Source: Chitinimonas viridis (GTDB lineage Bacteria > Pseudomonadota > Gammaproteobacteria > Burkholderiales > Chitinimonadaceae). Taken from it: 64,000 nt of DNA. The notes under the pieces are model-generated. The model saw only the letters and a list, made by a program, of their open reading frames with translations. It searched no databases and was not told the origin of the DNA. Numbering within the stretch: position 1 is the stretch's first letter; every line of letters begins with the position of its first letter. Position numbers and translations under genes: made by a program. Location: assembly GCF_030409555.1 (NCBI RefSeq), contig NZ_JAUFPU010000002.1:62001-126000 (forward strand), given 5' to 3'. Of the stretch, positions 31,450 to 41,695 are shown piece after piece.

Positions 31450-32661
31450 ATGTCCCTGATGACCTTTGACGAAGCCCTGGCCCGCCTGCTGGCGTCAGCC
31501 CAGGCCGATACCCGGCAGCAATTCCTGCCGCTGAGCGAATGCGATGGCCGGGTGCTGGCGCAAGATGTGATCGCCCCCTTGGCAGTACCCGGTTTCGACA
31601 ACAGCGCCATGGATGGCTATGCCCTCCATATCGCCGACTTTGCACAGATACCCGCGAGCCTGCCGGTGGTGCAACGCATCGCCGCTGGCGCAACCGGCCA
31701 GCCGCTAGCGGCCAATAGCGCCGCCCGCATCTTTACCGGCGCGCCTGTGCCGCCGGGCTGCAACGCCGTGGTACCGCAAGAGGAGGTCAACGCTGGCGAC
31801 GCCGTGATCAGCCTGGAGACGCCCCCCCTCCCTGGCCAGCACATACGCCGGCTGGGAGAGGACATCGCTGCTGGCAGCACGGTATTGCAGGCAGGCCAAA
31901 GACTGGCCCCCCAACATATCGCGCTGGCCGCCTCTCTGGGCATAGCCGAACTGGCGGTACATCCGGCCTTGCGGGTGGGGCTGCTGTGTACCGGCGACGA
32001 ACTGACCCAGCCCGGCCAGCCGCTGCCGGCAGGTGGCATCTACAACTCCAACCAGTTTGCCATCGGCGGCTTGCTGGGCCGGCTGGGATGCCAGGTCAAC
32101 GACTACGGCAAGGTGGCCGATAGCCATGACGCCACCCTGGCCGCCTTGCGCCATGCGGCACGGGAGAACGACGTGGTCATCACCTGCGGCGGGGTCTCGG
32201 TCGGCGAGGAAGACCACGTCAAGGCAGCGGTATCCGAGCTGGGGCAGCTGGATCTTTGGCGTATTGCCATCAAGCCCGGCAAGCCGCTGGCGTTTGGCAA
32301 GGTAGGACAGGCCGACTTCATCGGCCTGCCCGGCAACCCAGTCAGCGCCTTCCTGACCTTTTTACTGCTGGCCCGTCCTTTCCTGCTGCGCCGTATGGGT
32401 TGCCCGTCACAACCGGCTGCCGCCCTCCAGGTCAGCGCCGGCTTTGACTGGCCACGCGCCGACAAGCGCCGGGAGTTTCTGCGCGCCAGGCTGGAAGTAG
32501 ACAGCATCGGTGGATTGAGCGCCACCCTCTACCCCAGCCAGGGCTCCGCCGTCATGAGCAGCCTGGCCTGGGCCGGCGGCCTGATAGACCTGCCCGCCGG
32601 CCATACCGTGAAGAAAGGCGATACCGTACGGTATCTGCCACTGGATCAATTGATTGGATAG
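31450..32661 (+). CDS. moeA: molybdopterin molybdotransferase
   Basis: The 403-residue MoeA inserts molybdate into adenylylated molybdopterin. Motifs visible: PGFDNSAMDGYALH (about residue 40-55), IFTGAPVPPGCNAVV, TGDEL and GGVSVGEEDHVK, PGKPLAFG and GLPGNPVSAFLTF. It opens a five-gene Moco operon followed after 5 bases by moaD. The short interval to divergent nadA (213 bases) must hold both promoters; I could not identify a Moco riboswitch there. Confidence 0.96.
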   Translation: MSLMTFDEALARLLASAQADTRQQFLPLSECDGRVLAQDVIAPLAVPGFDNSAMDGYALHIADFAQIPASLPVVQRIAAGATGQPLAANSAARIFTGAPVPPGCNAVVPQEEVNAGDAVISLETPPLPGQHIRRLGEDIAAGSTVLQAGQRLAPQHIALAASLGIAELAVHPALRVGLLCTGDELTQPGQPLPAGGIYNSNQFAIGGLLGRLGCQVNDYGKVADSHDATLAALRHAARENDVVITCGGVSVGEEDHVKAAVSELGQLDLWRIAIKPGKPLAFGKVGQADFIGLPGNPVSAFLTFLLLARPFLLRRMGCPSQPAAALQVSAGFDWPRADKRREFLRARLEVDSIGGLSATLYPSQGSAVMSSLAWAGGLIDLPAGHTVKKGDTVRYLPLDQLIG

Positions 32662-32666
32662 CCCCT

Positions 32667-32924
32667 ATGCAAGTGACACTGCTTTACTTCGCCCGCCTGC
32701 GTGAGCGGTTTGGCATGGCAGAAGAACAACTGAGCCTGCCCGAAGGCATACAAACCGTGGCGGGCCTGATTGCCCACCTGGCGGCCCGTGGCGACGTCTG
32801 GGCAGAGGAACTGGCTGGCGAGCGCGTCTATCGCGTCGCCTTGGATCAGGAAATGGCCGATTTCAGCGCCCAGTTGCACCACGGTGCCGAGGTCGCGGTA
32901 TTCCCTCCCGTCACAGGAGGCTAG
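32667..32924 (+). CDS. moaD: molybdopterin synthase small subunit
   Basis: The 85-residue ubiquitin-like protein begins MQVTLLYFARLRERFG and ends VFPPVTGG; the terminal Gly-Gly is the site that becomes a thiocarboxylate and donates sulfur to precursor Z. It lies between moeA and moaE with almost no spacing, so stoichiometric expression with MoaE is expected. Confidence 0.95.
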   Translation: MQVTLLYFARLRERFGMAEEQLSLPEGIQTVAGLIAHLAARGDVWAEELAGERVYRVALDQEMADFSAQLHHGAEVAVFPPVTGG

Positions 32925-32928
32925 CGCG

Positions 32929-33456
32929 ATGGAAACACTGCCTCAAGCTACGATTCCATCGGCGCGCTTTCATGTTGCGGTACAGGCCGAGGACTTCGAC
33001 CTGCAGGCCGAGATGCGTACCCTGTCTGCCGGCGACCGCGGTATTGGCGCCATCACCAGTTTTGTGGGCCTGGTACGTGATCTGAACCTGGCCGATGATG
33101 TCGTGGCGATGGAACTGGAACACTACCCAGGCATGACCGAAAAAGCCCTGATACGGATCGCAGAAGAAGCCGCCGTGCGCTGGCCACTGCATGGGGTAAG
33201 CATCATCCACCGGGTCGGCAAGCTATACCCTGGCGACGCCATCGTGCTGGTGCTGGTCGCCAGCGCCCATCGCCATGCCGCCTTCGAAGCCAATGCCTTC
33301 ATTATGGACTTCCTCAAGACCCGAGCCCCTTTCTGGAAGAAGGAATGGACACCCGAAGGACCGCGCTGGGTGGATGCCCGCGAAACCGACTACAGTGCAG
33401 CCGCCCGCTGGCACAAGGTCGTCAGCGAGCAATATGGCAATGACGAACACGACTGA
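32929..33456 (+). CDS. moaE: molybdopterin synthase catalytic subunit
   Basis: The 175-residue MoaE shows GAITSFVGLVRDLN, MELEHYPGMTEKAL, IIHRVGKLYPGDAIVLV and KTRAPFWKKEWTPEG with the catalytic Lys pair. With MoaD it converts cyclic pyranopterin monophosphate to molybdopterin. An AGGAGG site precedes ATG 32929. About 20 residues at the N-terminus are extra compared with E. coli MoaE. It overlaps mobA. Confidence 0.95.
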   Translation: METLPQATIPSARFHVAVQAEDFDLQAEMRTLSAGDRGIGAITSFVGLVRDLNLADDVVAMELEHYPGMTEKALIRIAEEAAVRWPLHGVSIIHRVGKLYPGDAIVLVLVASAHRHAAFEANAFIMDFLKTRAPFWKKEWTPEGPRWVDARETDYSAAARWHKVVSEQYGNDEHD

Positions 33457-34036
33457 ACCTTTTGAAGCCGTGATACTGGCCGGCGGCCAGGGCAGCCGCA
33501 TGGGCGGCCTGGACAAGGGCCTGGTGCCCTGGCAGGGCACACCCCTGTACCAGCATGCACTGAGCCGCTTGGCGCATCAATCCGTCCGCCCCCAGCGGGT
33601 CAGCCTAAGCGTCAATCGCAACCTCGCCGACTATGCTGCCAGCGGCCTGCCACTGCTGGGCGACAGCCGCCCTGGCCACGCCGGCCCCTTGGCCGGTATA
33701 GAGACTGCCTTGTTACACAGCCAGAGCGACTGGCTATTGTGCCTGCCATGCGATATGCCCCTGCTACCCACTGAGCTGGCCGCCCGCCTGCTGAGTGCGG
33801 TAAACGGCACTACCCTAGCGGCCTACGCCACGACAGCAGAGGGTCCGCAGCCGGTGTGCTGCCTGCTGCATCGATCCCTGTGCAGCGCCCTGTCGCGCTA
33901 TCTCGATAGCGGCCAGGGCCGGGTACTGGGCTGGCTGAACACCCTGCCTGCCGCTGCTGTCGGCTTTGACGACAGCGCCAGCTTTGCCAATTTCAATACC
34001 TTGGCGGCAGTCGCCGCAGACGAGCATAAGACATGA
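33440..34036 (+). CDS. mobA: molybdenum cofactor guanylyltransferase
   Basis: The 198-residue protein starts in the moaE end and has the nucleotidyltransferase motif [27 protein letters not shown] (metal site) and [18 protein letters not shown]. It attaches GMP to Mo-molybdopterin to make the dinucleotide cofactor used by DMSO-reductase-type enzymes. A second ATG at 33434 is possible. It overlaps moaC by 4 bases (ATGA). Confidence 0.93.
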   Translation: MTNTTEPFEAVILAGGQGSRMGGLDKGLVPWQGTPLYQHALSRLAHQSVRPQRVSLSVNRNLADYAASGLPLLGDSRPGHAGPLAGIETALLHSQSDWLLCLPCDMPLLPTELAARLLSAVNGTTLAAYATTAEGPQPVCCLLHRSLCSALSRYLDSGQGRVLGWLNTLPAAAVGFDDSASFANFNTLAAVAADEHKT

Positions 34037-34527
34037 GCAATGATTTGACCCATTTCGACGCCCAGGGCCAGGCCCACATGGTGGACGTGGCCAACAAGGC
34101 GGAGACCCACCGGGTCGCCATCGCCGAGGGTCGTATCAGCATGCAGCCCAGCACCTTCGAGCGATTGCAGAGGGGCCTGGCCAGCAAGGGCGATGTACTG
34201 GGTGTGGCGCGGCTAGCCGGCATCATGGCGGCCAAGCAGACTGGCACCCTGATCCCGCTATGCCACCCCATCCCCTTGACCCATGTGGCGGTGGAGTTTG
34301 AGCTGGATGCCACCCACCATGCAGTCCGTTGCCGCGCCACGACAGAGACGGTGGGGCGCACCGGGGTGGAGATGGAAGCCATGACGGCGGTCAGCGTGGC
34401 GCTGCTGACCATCTACGACATGCTCAAGGCAGTGGACAAGGGCATGGTCATCGACACCGTACGGCTACTGGAAAAGCGTGGTGGCAAGTCGGGGCACTGG
34501 CGGGCTGGCGAGCAGGGTAACCACTAA
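34033..34527 (+). CDS. moaC: cyclic pyranopterin monophosphate synthase
   Basis: The 164-residue MoaC carries [18 protein letters not shown] at the start, [12 protein letters not shown] with the catalytic His and the [19 protein letters not shown] block. It completes the first step of Moco synthesis with MoaA, which is not encoded in the window. It is the last gene of moeA-moaD-moaE-mobA-moaC, with overlapping stop and start codons throughout. Confidence 0.96.
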   Translation: MSNDLTHFDAQGQAHMVDVANKAETHRVAIAEGRISMQPSTFERLQRGLASKGDVLGVARLAGIMAAKQTGTLIPLCHPIPLTHVAVEFELDATHHAVRCRATTETVGRTGVEMEAMTAVSVALLTIYDMLKAVDKGMVIDTVRLLEKRGGKSGHWRAGEQGNH

Positions 34528-34692
34528 CGCCACGCGTACCAGCACCCGCTTGCAAGACGCTTCCCCCTGTATCGGTAACGATCTGATGGAGGGGAGCGTG
34601 ACGCACAAGCATGGGCCGGCAATGGCATGGTAGTTTTCACCTTCCCTCTGTAGGATAGGCACCTGTTCATCCCCTTGTGATAGCGCCGCGCC

Positions 34693-35523
34693 ATGGGATT
34701 ACCCCTGATCTACCGCCTGTTTGCCTGCCTAGGCTCGCTCCTGTTGATCGGTACTGCCATGGCAAACTCGGTGGAACCGGCACGGCTCACCATATTGATC
34801 GCAGAGCGGATGACAGCCGCCGGCCAACCCAAGCCGGTCGATGACAGGCGTGCGGAGGCCATACGGCTGCTGGGGGATGAAGCCCGGCTGCAGTTTGATA
34901 TCAAGGCCTATCCATGGCGCCGCGCGCAGCGTATGGCAGAACTGGGCCAGGGCCTACTATGGGGCGTCTCACGTACCACTAGGCGGGAAGCTGCCTTGCT
35001 GCTATCCCGTCCCATCTGGGATACGCATGTCTGGATGGTGGTGCGCTCCGGCGAAGCCTTCAGCTATCACGGATTAGCAGACCTGCGTGGCAAGACGCTC
35101 TCCATCATGCGTGGCGCCCAGTATGGTGGCGAGTTTGAGGAACAGCGCGGCAAGCTGTTCAAGGTGGAGGAGGAAGCTCCCTCCCTGGAAAGCAGGCTGA
35201 TCATGCTGGGGCTGAAGCGGGTGGATGTCGTGCTGCTGGCCGTTACCCGCCAGGATCCGCACGATATGGAACAGCATCTGAACCTGCGCTATGGTCACCT
35301 GGGCCGTTGGCAGATCATCAACCGCCCCATGGTGAAAGACCCCATCCATATCGGCGTAGCCCGCAATGCCCCTATCAGCCACTACCTCAGCCGTATCAAC
35401 ACGGCGCTGGACAAGCTGCATCAGCGAGGTACCTTGGCGGCCCTGATGGCCAAGCCGCCAGGCAAGACCCTCACCCCGGCTTGCCCCGCCCCCTTGGGGC
35501 GTTGCCCGATATCGCCAGCCTGA
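34693..35523 (+). CDS. periplasmic solute-binding protein (SBP_bac_3-like)
   Basis: The 276-residue protein has an N-terminal signal peptide (FACLGSLLLIGTAMANS) and the two-lobe pattern of amino-acid-type periplasmic binding proteins (GLLWGVSRTTRREAALLLSR, DLRGKTLSIMRGAQYG, NTALDKLHQRGTLAALM). No ABC permease or ATPase is adjacent, so it may feed a sensor or an unlinked transporter. It converges on the REC-EAL gene with a 40-base gap and may relate to chemosensory signalling, but that is speculative. Confidence 0.8.
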   Translation: MGLPLIYRLFACLGSLLLIGTAMANSVEPARLTILIAERMTAAGQPKPVDDRRAEAIRLLGDEARLQFDIKAYPWRRAQRMAELGQGLLWGVSRTTRREAALLLSRPIWDTHVWMVVRSGEAFSYHGLADLRGKTLSIMRGAQYGGEFEEQRGKLFKVEEEAPSLESRLIMLGLKRVDVVLLAVTRQDPHDMEQHLNLRYGHLGRWQIINRPMVKDPIHIGVARNAPISHYLSRINTALDKLHQRGTLAALMAKPPGKTLTPACPAPLGRCPISPA

Positions 35524-35563
35524 CCCTGGCACGGCGGCACCGCCAGCTCCGGGCCTGACTGGC

Positions 35564-36784
35564 TCAACCCATGCTGGGCCGTTGCGGCCGCAGATGTTGG
35601 GTACCTTGCTTGAGCCAGCCCGCCAGGGCATCGCCAGGCACCGGCTTGGAGACATAAAAACCCTGCGCCACGTCGCAGCCCAACAGCCTTATCAACTGCC
35701 AGTCTGAAGGGTTTTCCACGCCTTCCGCCACCGTAGTCAGGTGTAGCTTCTTGCCCATTTCTATCGTGCTTTGCAGCATGACATGCAGATGGGGTTTTTC
35801 GGAGGCGCCATGTACCAGGGAACGATCTATCTTCAGCTCGGTAAAGGGAATACGCGAGAGCTGCTGCATGGATGAGAAACCCGTGCCAAAGTCATCTATG
35901 CCCAGGCCGAAGCCCTTGAGCCGCAAGCGCGCCAAGGTACCCAAGGACAAGGCTAGATCCGACATCACGGCGGTTTCGGTAATCTCCAGCAGCAGGTATT
36001 TGGGTTCTATGCCGATGCGGCTGGTCACGGCCGCAATACGATCAGCCAGGTCTGGCGTAGACAGCGACTTGGCCGACAGATTGACCGCCACGCTGATGGT
36101 CAAGCCCCTGGCATGCCAGTCGCGCAACTGCTTGAGCGCCGTCTCCAGCACCCAATCGGTCAATTCATCAATGATGCCGGCTTCCTCGGCCAAGGGAATG
36201 AAATTGGCCGGTGGCACCAGTCCCAGCTCGGGATGCTGCCAGCGCACCAGCGCCTCCACCCCCCGCATCACGCCCGAATGGGTCGTCACCTTGGGCTGGT
36301 GGTGCAGCACCAGCTCGCGATTGATGATGGCCCGGCGGATATCGTTGGGGGTAAAACTGTATTGGGCTTCGCGCTGTTTGTCCGACACCTCGCCGGGGCG
36401 GAATCTGGCGATCAGATTGGCCAGGCCATCATAGGACAGTGGCTTCTGCGCAATACCCAGCACGATCAGTCCGTGCTCCTGGGCCATGGTTTCCACCGTG
36501 GACAAGATGGTGGTCTCGCGGCTAGACACCACGATCAAGGCATTGACCAGGTGCTGCTCGGCAATATGGCGTATCAATTCCACGCCATCCATATCCGGCA
36601 TTTCCAGGTCGGTAATCATGATGTCGGGCTTGTCGTTCACCGCCAGCACCTCCAGCGCGTGCCGTCCGTTCTCTGCCTCCAGCGTTTTCTTGATCCCCAG
36701 ATTGGCCAACAGGTCGAGCGCGTGCAGACGCTGCACCGCGCTGTCCTCCACCACCATGACGCTGAGTTCTGCGTTGACTGACAT
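35564..36784 (-). CDS. REC-EAL response regulator (c-di-GMP phosphodiesterase)
   Basis: The 406-residue protein has a receiver domain (residues about 8-125, Asp in IMITDLEMPDMDG) followed by an EAL domain (about 150-395) with intact EALVRW, ITETAVMSD, GIDDFGTGFSSM and VAEGVE motifs, so it should hydrolyse cyclic di-GMP in a phosphorylation-controlled way. The start is at MSVNAELSVMVV. It lies at the 3' end of the chemosensory operon, 90 bases after cheB. The 12-bp palindrome GTTAATATTAAC lies just upstream, hinting at its own promoter. Confidence 0.9.
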   Translation of the reverse strand: MSVNAELSVMVVEDSAVQRLHALDLLANLGIKKTLEAENGRHALEVLAVNDKPDIMITDLEMPDMDGVELIRHIAEQHLVNALIVVSSRETTILSTVETMAQEHGLIVLGIAQKPLSYDGLANLIARFRPGEVSDKQREAQYSFTPNDIRRAIINRELVLHHQPKVTTHSGVMRGVEALVRWQHPELGLVPPANFIPLAEEAGIIDELTDWVLETALKQLRDWHARGLTISVAVNLSAKSLSTPDLADRIAAVTSRIGIEPKYLLLEITETAVMSDLALSLGTLARLRLKGFGLGIDDFGTGFSSMQQLSRIPFTELKIDRSLVHGASEKPHLHVMLQSTIEMGKKLHLTTVAEGVENPSDWQLIRLLGCDVAQGFYVSKPVPGDALAGWLKQGTQHLRPQRPSMG

Positions 36785-36808
36785 CGGCTTTGCCCTTGAG
36801 TCCCGCCA

Positions 36809-36820
36809 GTTAATATTAAC
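36809..36820 (-). promoter_or_regulatory. palindrome upstream of REC-EAL gene
   Basis: GTTAATATTAAC is a perfect 12-bp palindrome, 25 bases before the ATG, within the AT-rich spacer between cheB and the REC-EAL gene. It may be an operator or part of a promoter. Confidence 0.35.
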
Positions 36821-36874
36821 AAGCTGTAATATAGGGCGACTTGATCGCACCGTCTAACAGAATACTAGCCCAAG

Positions 36875-38020
36875 CTATCGGGAAAGCTGCCGCTGCGCGC
36901 CCCTTTCAATCAAGCCGGGAATATCCCCCAGGCTGGCCACATTGTCGGCAGCGCCCAGACGTATGGCCTCCTTGGGCATGCCAAACACGATACAACTTGC
37001 TTCATCCTGGGCTATCGTGGCGGCGCCGCTGTCGCGCATTTCCTTCAGTCCCTTGGCGCCATCGTCGCCCATGCCCGTCATGATCACGCCCAACGCATTG
37101 CGGCCGGCGCACTTGGCCACCGAGCGGAACAATACATCCACCGAGGGCCGGTGCCGGCTCACCAAGGGGCCATCTATCACCTCAACGTAATAGTGGCCCG
37201 CCGCCCGCTTCACCAGCAGGTGCTTGCCGCCCGGTGCAATCAAGGCCCGGCCGCGCAAGAGCTTGTCATTATTCTGCGCCTCCTTGACCTCGATCCGGCA
37301 CAGGGTATTGAGCCGCGCCGCAAAGGTCGCCGTGAATTTCTCGGGCATGTGCTGCACGATGGCCAGGGCCGGGCAATCTGCGCTCAACATGGGCAGTATC
37401 TGTTCCAAGGCCTGCACCCCGCCGGTCGATATGCCCACCGCCACTATGCGTTCGGTCTGCCCCACCACGGGCATGCCATTGGGTGCGTCCAATATCGCAT
37501 CGGCGGTCAGCTTGGGAGACTGTATCTTCTCCGTCACGAAGGACATGGGCGTCGCCGGCTGCTTGGCAGGCGGCGCGGCAGATGGCGTGGCGGGCATGCT
37601 GCGCAGCAGTTTCAGGCGGCCTGTAGCGGCATAGGCCGCCCGTATGGCCGAAATCAGGTCAGACGAACTGTCCTGCAGAAAATCCCGCACGCCGATGGAA
37701 GGCTTGGTGATGATGCCCAATGCCCCGCTGGACAAGGCCTCCAGCGTAATGGCCGCACCTTTCTCAGTCAGGCTGGAACAGATGACGACCGGTGTGGGCC
37801 GCTCCACCATCAGTTTTTTCAGGAAGGTGATGCCGTCCATACGGGGCATCTCGATATCCAGTACGATGACATCGGGCCACTGCAGCTTCATGCGTTCCTG
37901 GGCAAAGATAGGGTCGGCAGCCGCACCGATGACCTTGATATCGGTCTCGCGGCCCAGCTCCTCGCTCACCACCTGGCGCACCACGGCCGAGTCATCGACG
38001 ATCAGCACGTTGATGGGCAT
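36875..38020 (-). CDS. cheB: chemotaxis protein-glutamate methylesterase
   Basis: The 381-residue CheB has an N-terminal receiver (Asp in [17 protein letters not shown], about residue 57), a Pro-rich linker and the methylesterase domain with catalytic Ser in [10 protein letters not shown], His in [16 protein letters not shown] and Asp in [12 protein letters not shown]. It demethylates or deamidates receptor glutamates on phosphorylation by CheA. Start [10 protein letters not shown] fits the family. It follows cheD by 47 bases in the operon. Confidence 0.95.
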   Translation of the reverse strand: MPINVLIVDDSAVVRQVVSEELGRETDIKVIGAAADPIFAQERMKLQWPDVIVLDIEMPRMDGITFLKKLMVERPTPVVICSSLTEKGAAITLEALSSGALGIITKPSIGVRDFLQDSSSDLISAIRAAYAATGRLKLLRSMPATPSAAPPAKQPATPMSFVTEKIQSPKLTADAILDAPNGMPVVGQTERIVAVGISTGGVQALEQILPMLSADCPALAIVQHMPEKFTATFAARLNTLCRIEVKEAQNNDKLLRGRALIAPGGKHLLVKRAAGHYYVEVIDGPLVSRHRPSVDVLFRSVAKCAGRNALGVIMTGMGDDGAKGLKEMRDSGAATIAQDEASCIVFGMPKEAIRLGAADNVASLGDIPGLIERGAQRQLSR

Positions 38021-38067
38021 CGCATCCCCCCTGTCTGTCCCCAAGCCCCCGCGCCTGCCGGGGTACG

Positions 38068-38574
38068 CTATGGCTTAGTCTTGCCGGCGGGTTCATCCTG
38101 CGGCCGGTAGCGCAACCACACATCGCCAGTGGCGACATCAAACACGATGTGCCTATGGCCATTGCCTGCCAGGTGCTCCCGGCTCAACCGGAAGCCATTG
38201 CCCGCCAGCCACTGCTTGCCAAATTCAATATTGCGCTCGCCCACAGCCGGCATGCGGCCGGTATCGGTTATCAGCATCTGACCACCGCCAAACATCTTCA
38301 CCACATAGTCTGCGGGCAAGGTCCCTGCCGAATGAATATAGCGCATGGCCAGTTGGAAAGCCTCCTCGGCATAGCGTCCATCCAGCGGGCCTTCGCCACG
38401 TGGATGCCCCTGTGGCCGCTGCGGCAAGAGGTAATGGCACATGCCACCCACCTGCCGGCTGGGATGCCACCAGGTGATGGCGATGCAAGAGCCCAGCAGG
38501 GTGCGTATGCGGGTATCACGGTCGCCGAAATACACCTCGCCCGGCTGCAGAAAGATATCAATCTGAAAGCTCAT
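38068..38574 (-). CDS. cheD: chemoreceptor glutamine deamidase
   Basis: The 168-residue CheD contains the catalytic Cys in [13 protein letters not shown] (about residue 30), His in [12 protein letters not shown] and Thr region KMFGGGQML. It deamidates receptor glutamines and can feed back on adaptation. Its ATG overlaps the cheR stop codon by 4 bases. Confidence 0.94.
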   Translation of the reverse strand: MSFQIDIFLQPGEVYFGDRDTRIRTLLGSCIAITWWHPSRQVGGMCHYLLPQRPQGHPRGEGPLDGRYAEEAFQLAMRYIHSAGTLPADYVVKMFGGGQMLITDTGRMPAVGERNIEFGKQWLAGNGFRLSREHLAGNGHRHIVFDVATGDVWLRYRPQDEPAGKTKP

Positions 38575-39419
38575 ATGCGCTTCCGATAGATGGTGGGGAG
38601 TATCGGCTCGAGATCGCTGGGTATGCCTATCAACGATTCGGAGTGGCCGACCACCAGCCAGCCCCCAGGTTTGAGGGTGGCAGCAACGGCATTCACCACC
38701 CGACGCTTGGTTTCGGCATCGAAATAGATAATGACGTTGCGCAGGAAGACCGCGTCGTACCGACCCAATTCCGGCAAGGGGGCAATCAGGTTGACCGGCA
38801 TGAAGCGCACCTTCTGTCGCAGCCCCTTGTCTATCAGCAGGCTACCCATATAGTCGCCGGTGCCCCGCAGGCAGAAGCGCTTGAGGTATTCAGGCGGAAT
38901 ATGATGCGCCCGCTCCATCGGGTAGAGCCCGCGCCGCGCCATCGACAGCACCCTGCTGGAAATATCGGAACCGATGACCTCCCATGCCACCCCAGGCTCC
39001 AATCGATCGGCCAGCACCATGGCGAGGCTATAGCTCTCCTCTCCGCTGGCGCAGGCTGCGCTCCAGATGCGCACCGGCTGCCGCCCCAGTTGCGGCAGCA
39101 AGACATCGCGCAAGGCATCGAAATGCTTGGGCTCGCGAAAAAAATAGGTTTCGTTGGTGGTAATCAGATCGATGGCAAGCTGGCGCTCCTCGGCATCGCC
39201 ACCGTCGCCTATCAGGCGGAAATATTCACCGTAGTTGGCAATGCTGCGATCGCGTAGCCGCTTGGCCAGGCGGCCAGACAACATGGCTTTCTTGATGGGT
39301 GCCAGATGTATGCCGGTCAGCCGCTCCACCAGCACCTGGTAAAGCAGAAATTCGGCATCCGCCATCTGCACCAGGCCAAAATCATGCGGGGAAAGTGCCT
39401 CCACCGGTGCGGGGCTCAC
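38571..39419 (-). CDS. cheR: chemotaxis protein methyltransferase
   Basis: The 282-residue CheR has the N-terminal helical domain (FLLYQVLVERLTGIHLAPIKKAML) and a SAM-binding domain (TTNETYFFREPKHFDAL, WSAACASGEESYSLAMVLAD, FLRNVIIYFD, VGHSESL). The GTG start at 39419 is inferred; it directly follows the cheW stop codon and gives the usual family length. An ATG at 39365 would be slightly short. It methylates receptor glutamates. Confidence 0.92.
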   Translation of the reverse strand: MSPAPVEALSPHDFGLVQMADAEFLLYQVLVERLTGIHLAPIKKAMLSGRLAKRLRDRSIANYGEYFRLIGDGGDAEERQLAIDLITTNETYFFREPKHFDALRDVLLPQLGRQPVRIWSAACASGEESYSLAMVLADRLEPGVAWEVIGSDISSRVLSMARRGLYPMERAHHIPPEYLKRFCLRGTGDYMGSLLIDKGLRQKVRFMPVNLIAPLPELGRYDAVFLRNVIIYFDAETKRRVVNAVAATLKPGGWLVVGHSESLIGIPSDLEPILPTIYRKRI

Positions 39420-39423
39420 ATGC

Positions 39424-39963
39424 TCAGCTTTCAGGATGCAGGCTTTCACTGGTACCGGCCAATTCGGCCATTTCGTCGATGGACAGCACATGCTCAAGCG
39501 CCAGCACGATGACAAATCGGCCGCTGATCTTGCCCATGCCACGGATAAACTCAGCCCGCAGCTGGGCGCCAAAGGCCGGCGCCGGCTCGATAGCTTCGGG
39601 CGGCAGATCCAGCACTTCGTCCACGGCATCCACAATCACGCCTAGGTCGTGCCAGTCGTCACCGTACTGCACTTCCACGATCACGATGCAGCTGCGCTTG
39701 CCTATGGTGGTGGCGGGCCGGCCAAACCGCACAGCCAGGTCGATGACCGGTACCACCGCGCCGCGCAGGTTGATCACACCGCGCAGAAAACGCGGCATCA
39801 GCGGCACTTCCGTCAGGCCACCATACTCAATGATTTCCTTGATATGCAATATCTCCAGCGCATAGGTCTCAGTGCCCAGCCTGAAGGTCAGGTACTGCGG
39901 CTGCTCCACCGGCTCGACCATGGGTACGCTGGCACGTCGGTGAGGAGTAAGGGCCTGGCTCAT
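39424..39963 (-). CDS. cheW: chemotaxis coupling protein
   Basis: The 179-residue CheW shows the SH3-like fold sequence: YLTFRLGTETYALEILHIKE, FLRGVINLRGAVVPVIDL, CIVIVEVQYG and DAVDEVLDLPPE. It links the receptor to CheA. The C-terminal region adds about 15 residues relative to E. coli. It lies between the receptor gene and cheR. Confidence 0.94.
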   Translation of the reverse strand: MSQALTPHRRASVPMVEPVEQPQYLTFRLGTETYALEILHIKEIIEYGGLTEVPLMPRFLRGVINLRGAVVPVIDLAVRFGRPATTIGKRSCIVIVEVQYGDDWHDLGVIVDAVDEVLDLPPEAIEPAPAFGAQLRAEFIRGMGKISGRFVIVLALEHVLSIDEMAELAGTSESLHPES

Positions 39964-39979
39964 AGTGTCACCACCGGGA

Positions 39980-41695
39980 TCAGAAGCGGACGAACTGCGT
40001 TTCGTCCACCGGTTGAGAAGGATGTGTCAGGCTGGCTGGCAGCGGTGCCCGCGGCGACACCGGCTTGGCCGCGTCTGGCGCCATAGGCGCCTGCAGTTGC
40101 ACGGGCTTTGTACTACCAGGCAGCTTCATGGGTGCCGGCGTGGGCGCAATCCTGGTAGGTTCGGCCGCAGCCAACTGGTGTTCACCCGCCTGGCAGAAGC
40201 GCTCCAGCAGATCATTCAGTCGCCGCGCATGGGCATGCAGCTCCTCGGCCGAAGCCGAAAGCTCCTCGGCCGCTGCCGCATTGGTCTGGGTACTGAGGCC
40301 CAGTTGCACCACGGTCTGGCTGACCTGGCGGATGCTGTCGGTCTGCTCGCGGCCAGAGGCATGTATCTCGCCAACCAGTTCAGCCGTACGCCGAATTTCA
40401 GGCAACACGCCATTGAGCAGGCTACCGGCGCGTGCCGCCAATTGATCCGATTCACCGGCCAGCGTCCCTATCTCTCTGGCCGCAGTCTGGCTGCGCTCGG
40501 CCAACTTGCGCACTTCCTGCGCCACCACGGCAAAGCCTTTGCCGTGCTGGCCGGCGCGTGCCGCCTCGATGGCTGCGTTCAAGGCCAGCAAATTGGTCTG
40601 GTAGGCGATATCGTCCACCACGCCTATCTTGCTGGCGATCTGCCGCATGGCTTCAACCGACGCCGCCACCGCCTGCCCCCCTTCGCTGGCCACACCGGCC
40701 GCACGGCCAGCCAGTTGATCGGTCTCTGCCGCATGCCGGGTGCTCTGGCTGACCGCCAGGTTGATATGCTCCACCGCTACACTGGTGTGCTCGATGGCAC
40801 TGGCCTGCTCGCTGGCGGTCTGCGACAAGGCGCTGGACGACGCCTCTATCTGCGAGGCGATACGCAGATTCGACTGCGCCGCATCGCATAACTCCTGAAT
40901 CATCTCGTGCAGACGCTGGTGCATGGCGGCCAAGGCGGCCATCAGGCTGCGATCATCACCCGGCCTCAGTACGATGGCCAGGCTGAAATCGCCCGCCGCC
41001 ACCCGGCGCGCCAGCCGGGTAGCCTGCTCAGGCTCCCCACCCAGCAAATGGGTGAAATAGCGGGCAACGCCATAGCCCAACACACCCGCCAATAGCAGGC
41101 CACCCACGCTAAGGCACAGCACAGCCACACTCCAGTTGGCCAAGGTCTTGGCTTCATCCGCCATGCTTTTGTCCAGCAGTGCGGTCTGGTCATTGGCGGC
41201 CTGCTCCAGCGCGGTCTCCAGGGGGCCGAAATCCTGCGCAATCTGTTGCAGCAGAACCGCATTCGCCTCGGCCTGCTGCTCGGCCTGCACCAGTTGCAGC
41301 AGGCCGGGAATACGCTGCAGGTAGCGCGGGTAGTGTTCGGCAATCCGCTGGCGTAAGCCGGTCTCCATGCCGCTATCGGCCTCCTGCAGGAAGCCCACAA
41401 GCGCGGCATCCAGATCGCGCTGCTTTTCCTTCAGGCTGGCCAGCAAAGCCTCGCGCTGGCCAGATTCAGCATAGATGATCTCAGCCAGCGTGCGGCGATG
41501 CTGCAGTAGTCGCACATGCGCCCGCTCCAAGGTATGGGCAGCTTCGGCATGAACCCGGTGCAGGCCTTCCAGCCGTTGCTGGCCCTGGTGCAAGGCCTGA
41601 ACCGCCACCGCCCCGACCACGGATAGCACAGCAGCCATCAGCCCAAAGGCCAGCAGCAGCTTCTTGAACATCGATAGGCGGCCCAGCCAGTTCAT
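39980..41695 (-). CDS. methyl-accepting chemotaxis protein
   Basis: The 571-residue receptor has an N-terminal membrane helix (about residues 12-30), a periplasmic four-helix-bundle sensor of about 165 residues, a second membrane helix (about 200-218), a HAMP domain ([22 protein letters not shown]), and a signalling domain with the hairpin tip [22 protein letters not shown]-terminal Pro/Ala-rich tail of about 50 residues lacks a recognisable CheR-binding pentapeptide. It overlaps cheA by 4 bases, so this receptor is dedicated to this operon's CheA. Confidence 0.93.
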   Translation of the reverse strand: MNWLGRLSMFKKLLLAFGLMAAVLSVVGAVAVQALHQGQQRLEGLHRVHAEAAHTLERAHVRLLQHRRTLAEIIYAESGQREALLASLKEKQRDLDAALVGFLQEADSGMETGLRQRIAEHYPRYLQRIPGLLQLVQAEQQAEANAVLLQQIAQDFGPLETALEQAANDQTALLDKSMADEAKTLANWSVAVLCLSVGGLLLAGVLGYGVARYFTHLLGGEPEQATRLARRVAAGDFSLAIVLRPGDDRSLMAALAAMHQRLHEMIQELCDAAQSNLRIASQIEASSSALSQTASEQASAIEHTSVAVEHINLAVSQSTRHAAETDQLAGRAAGVASEGGQAVAASVEAMRQIASKIGVVDDIAYQTNLLALNAAIEAARAGQHGKGFAVVAQEVRKLAERSQTAAREIGTLAGESDQLAARAGSLLNGVLPEIRRTAELVGEIHASGREQTDSIRQVSQTVVQLGLSTQTNAAAAEELSASAEELHAHARRLNDLLERFCQAGEHQLAAAEPTRIAPTPAPMKLPGSTKPVQLQAPMAPDAAKPVSPRAPLPASLTHPSQPVDETQFVRF

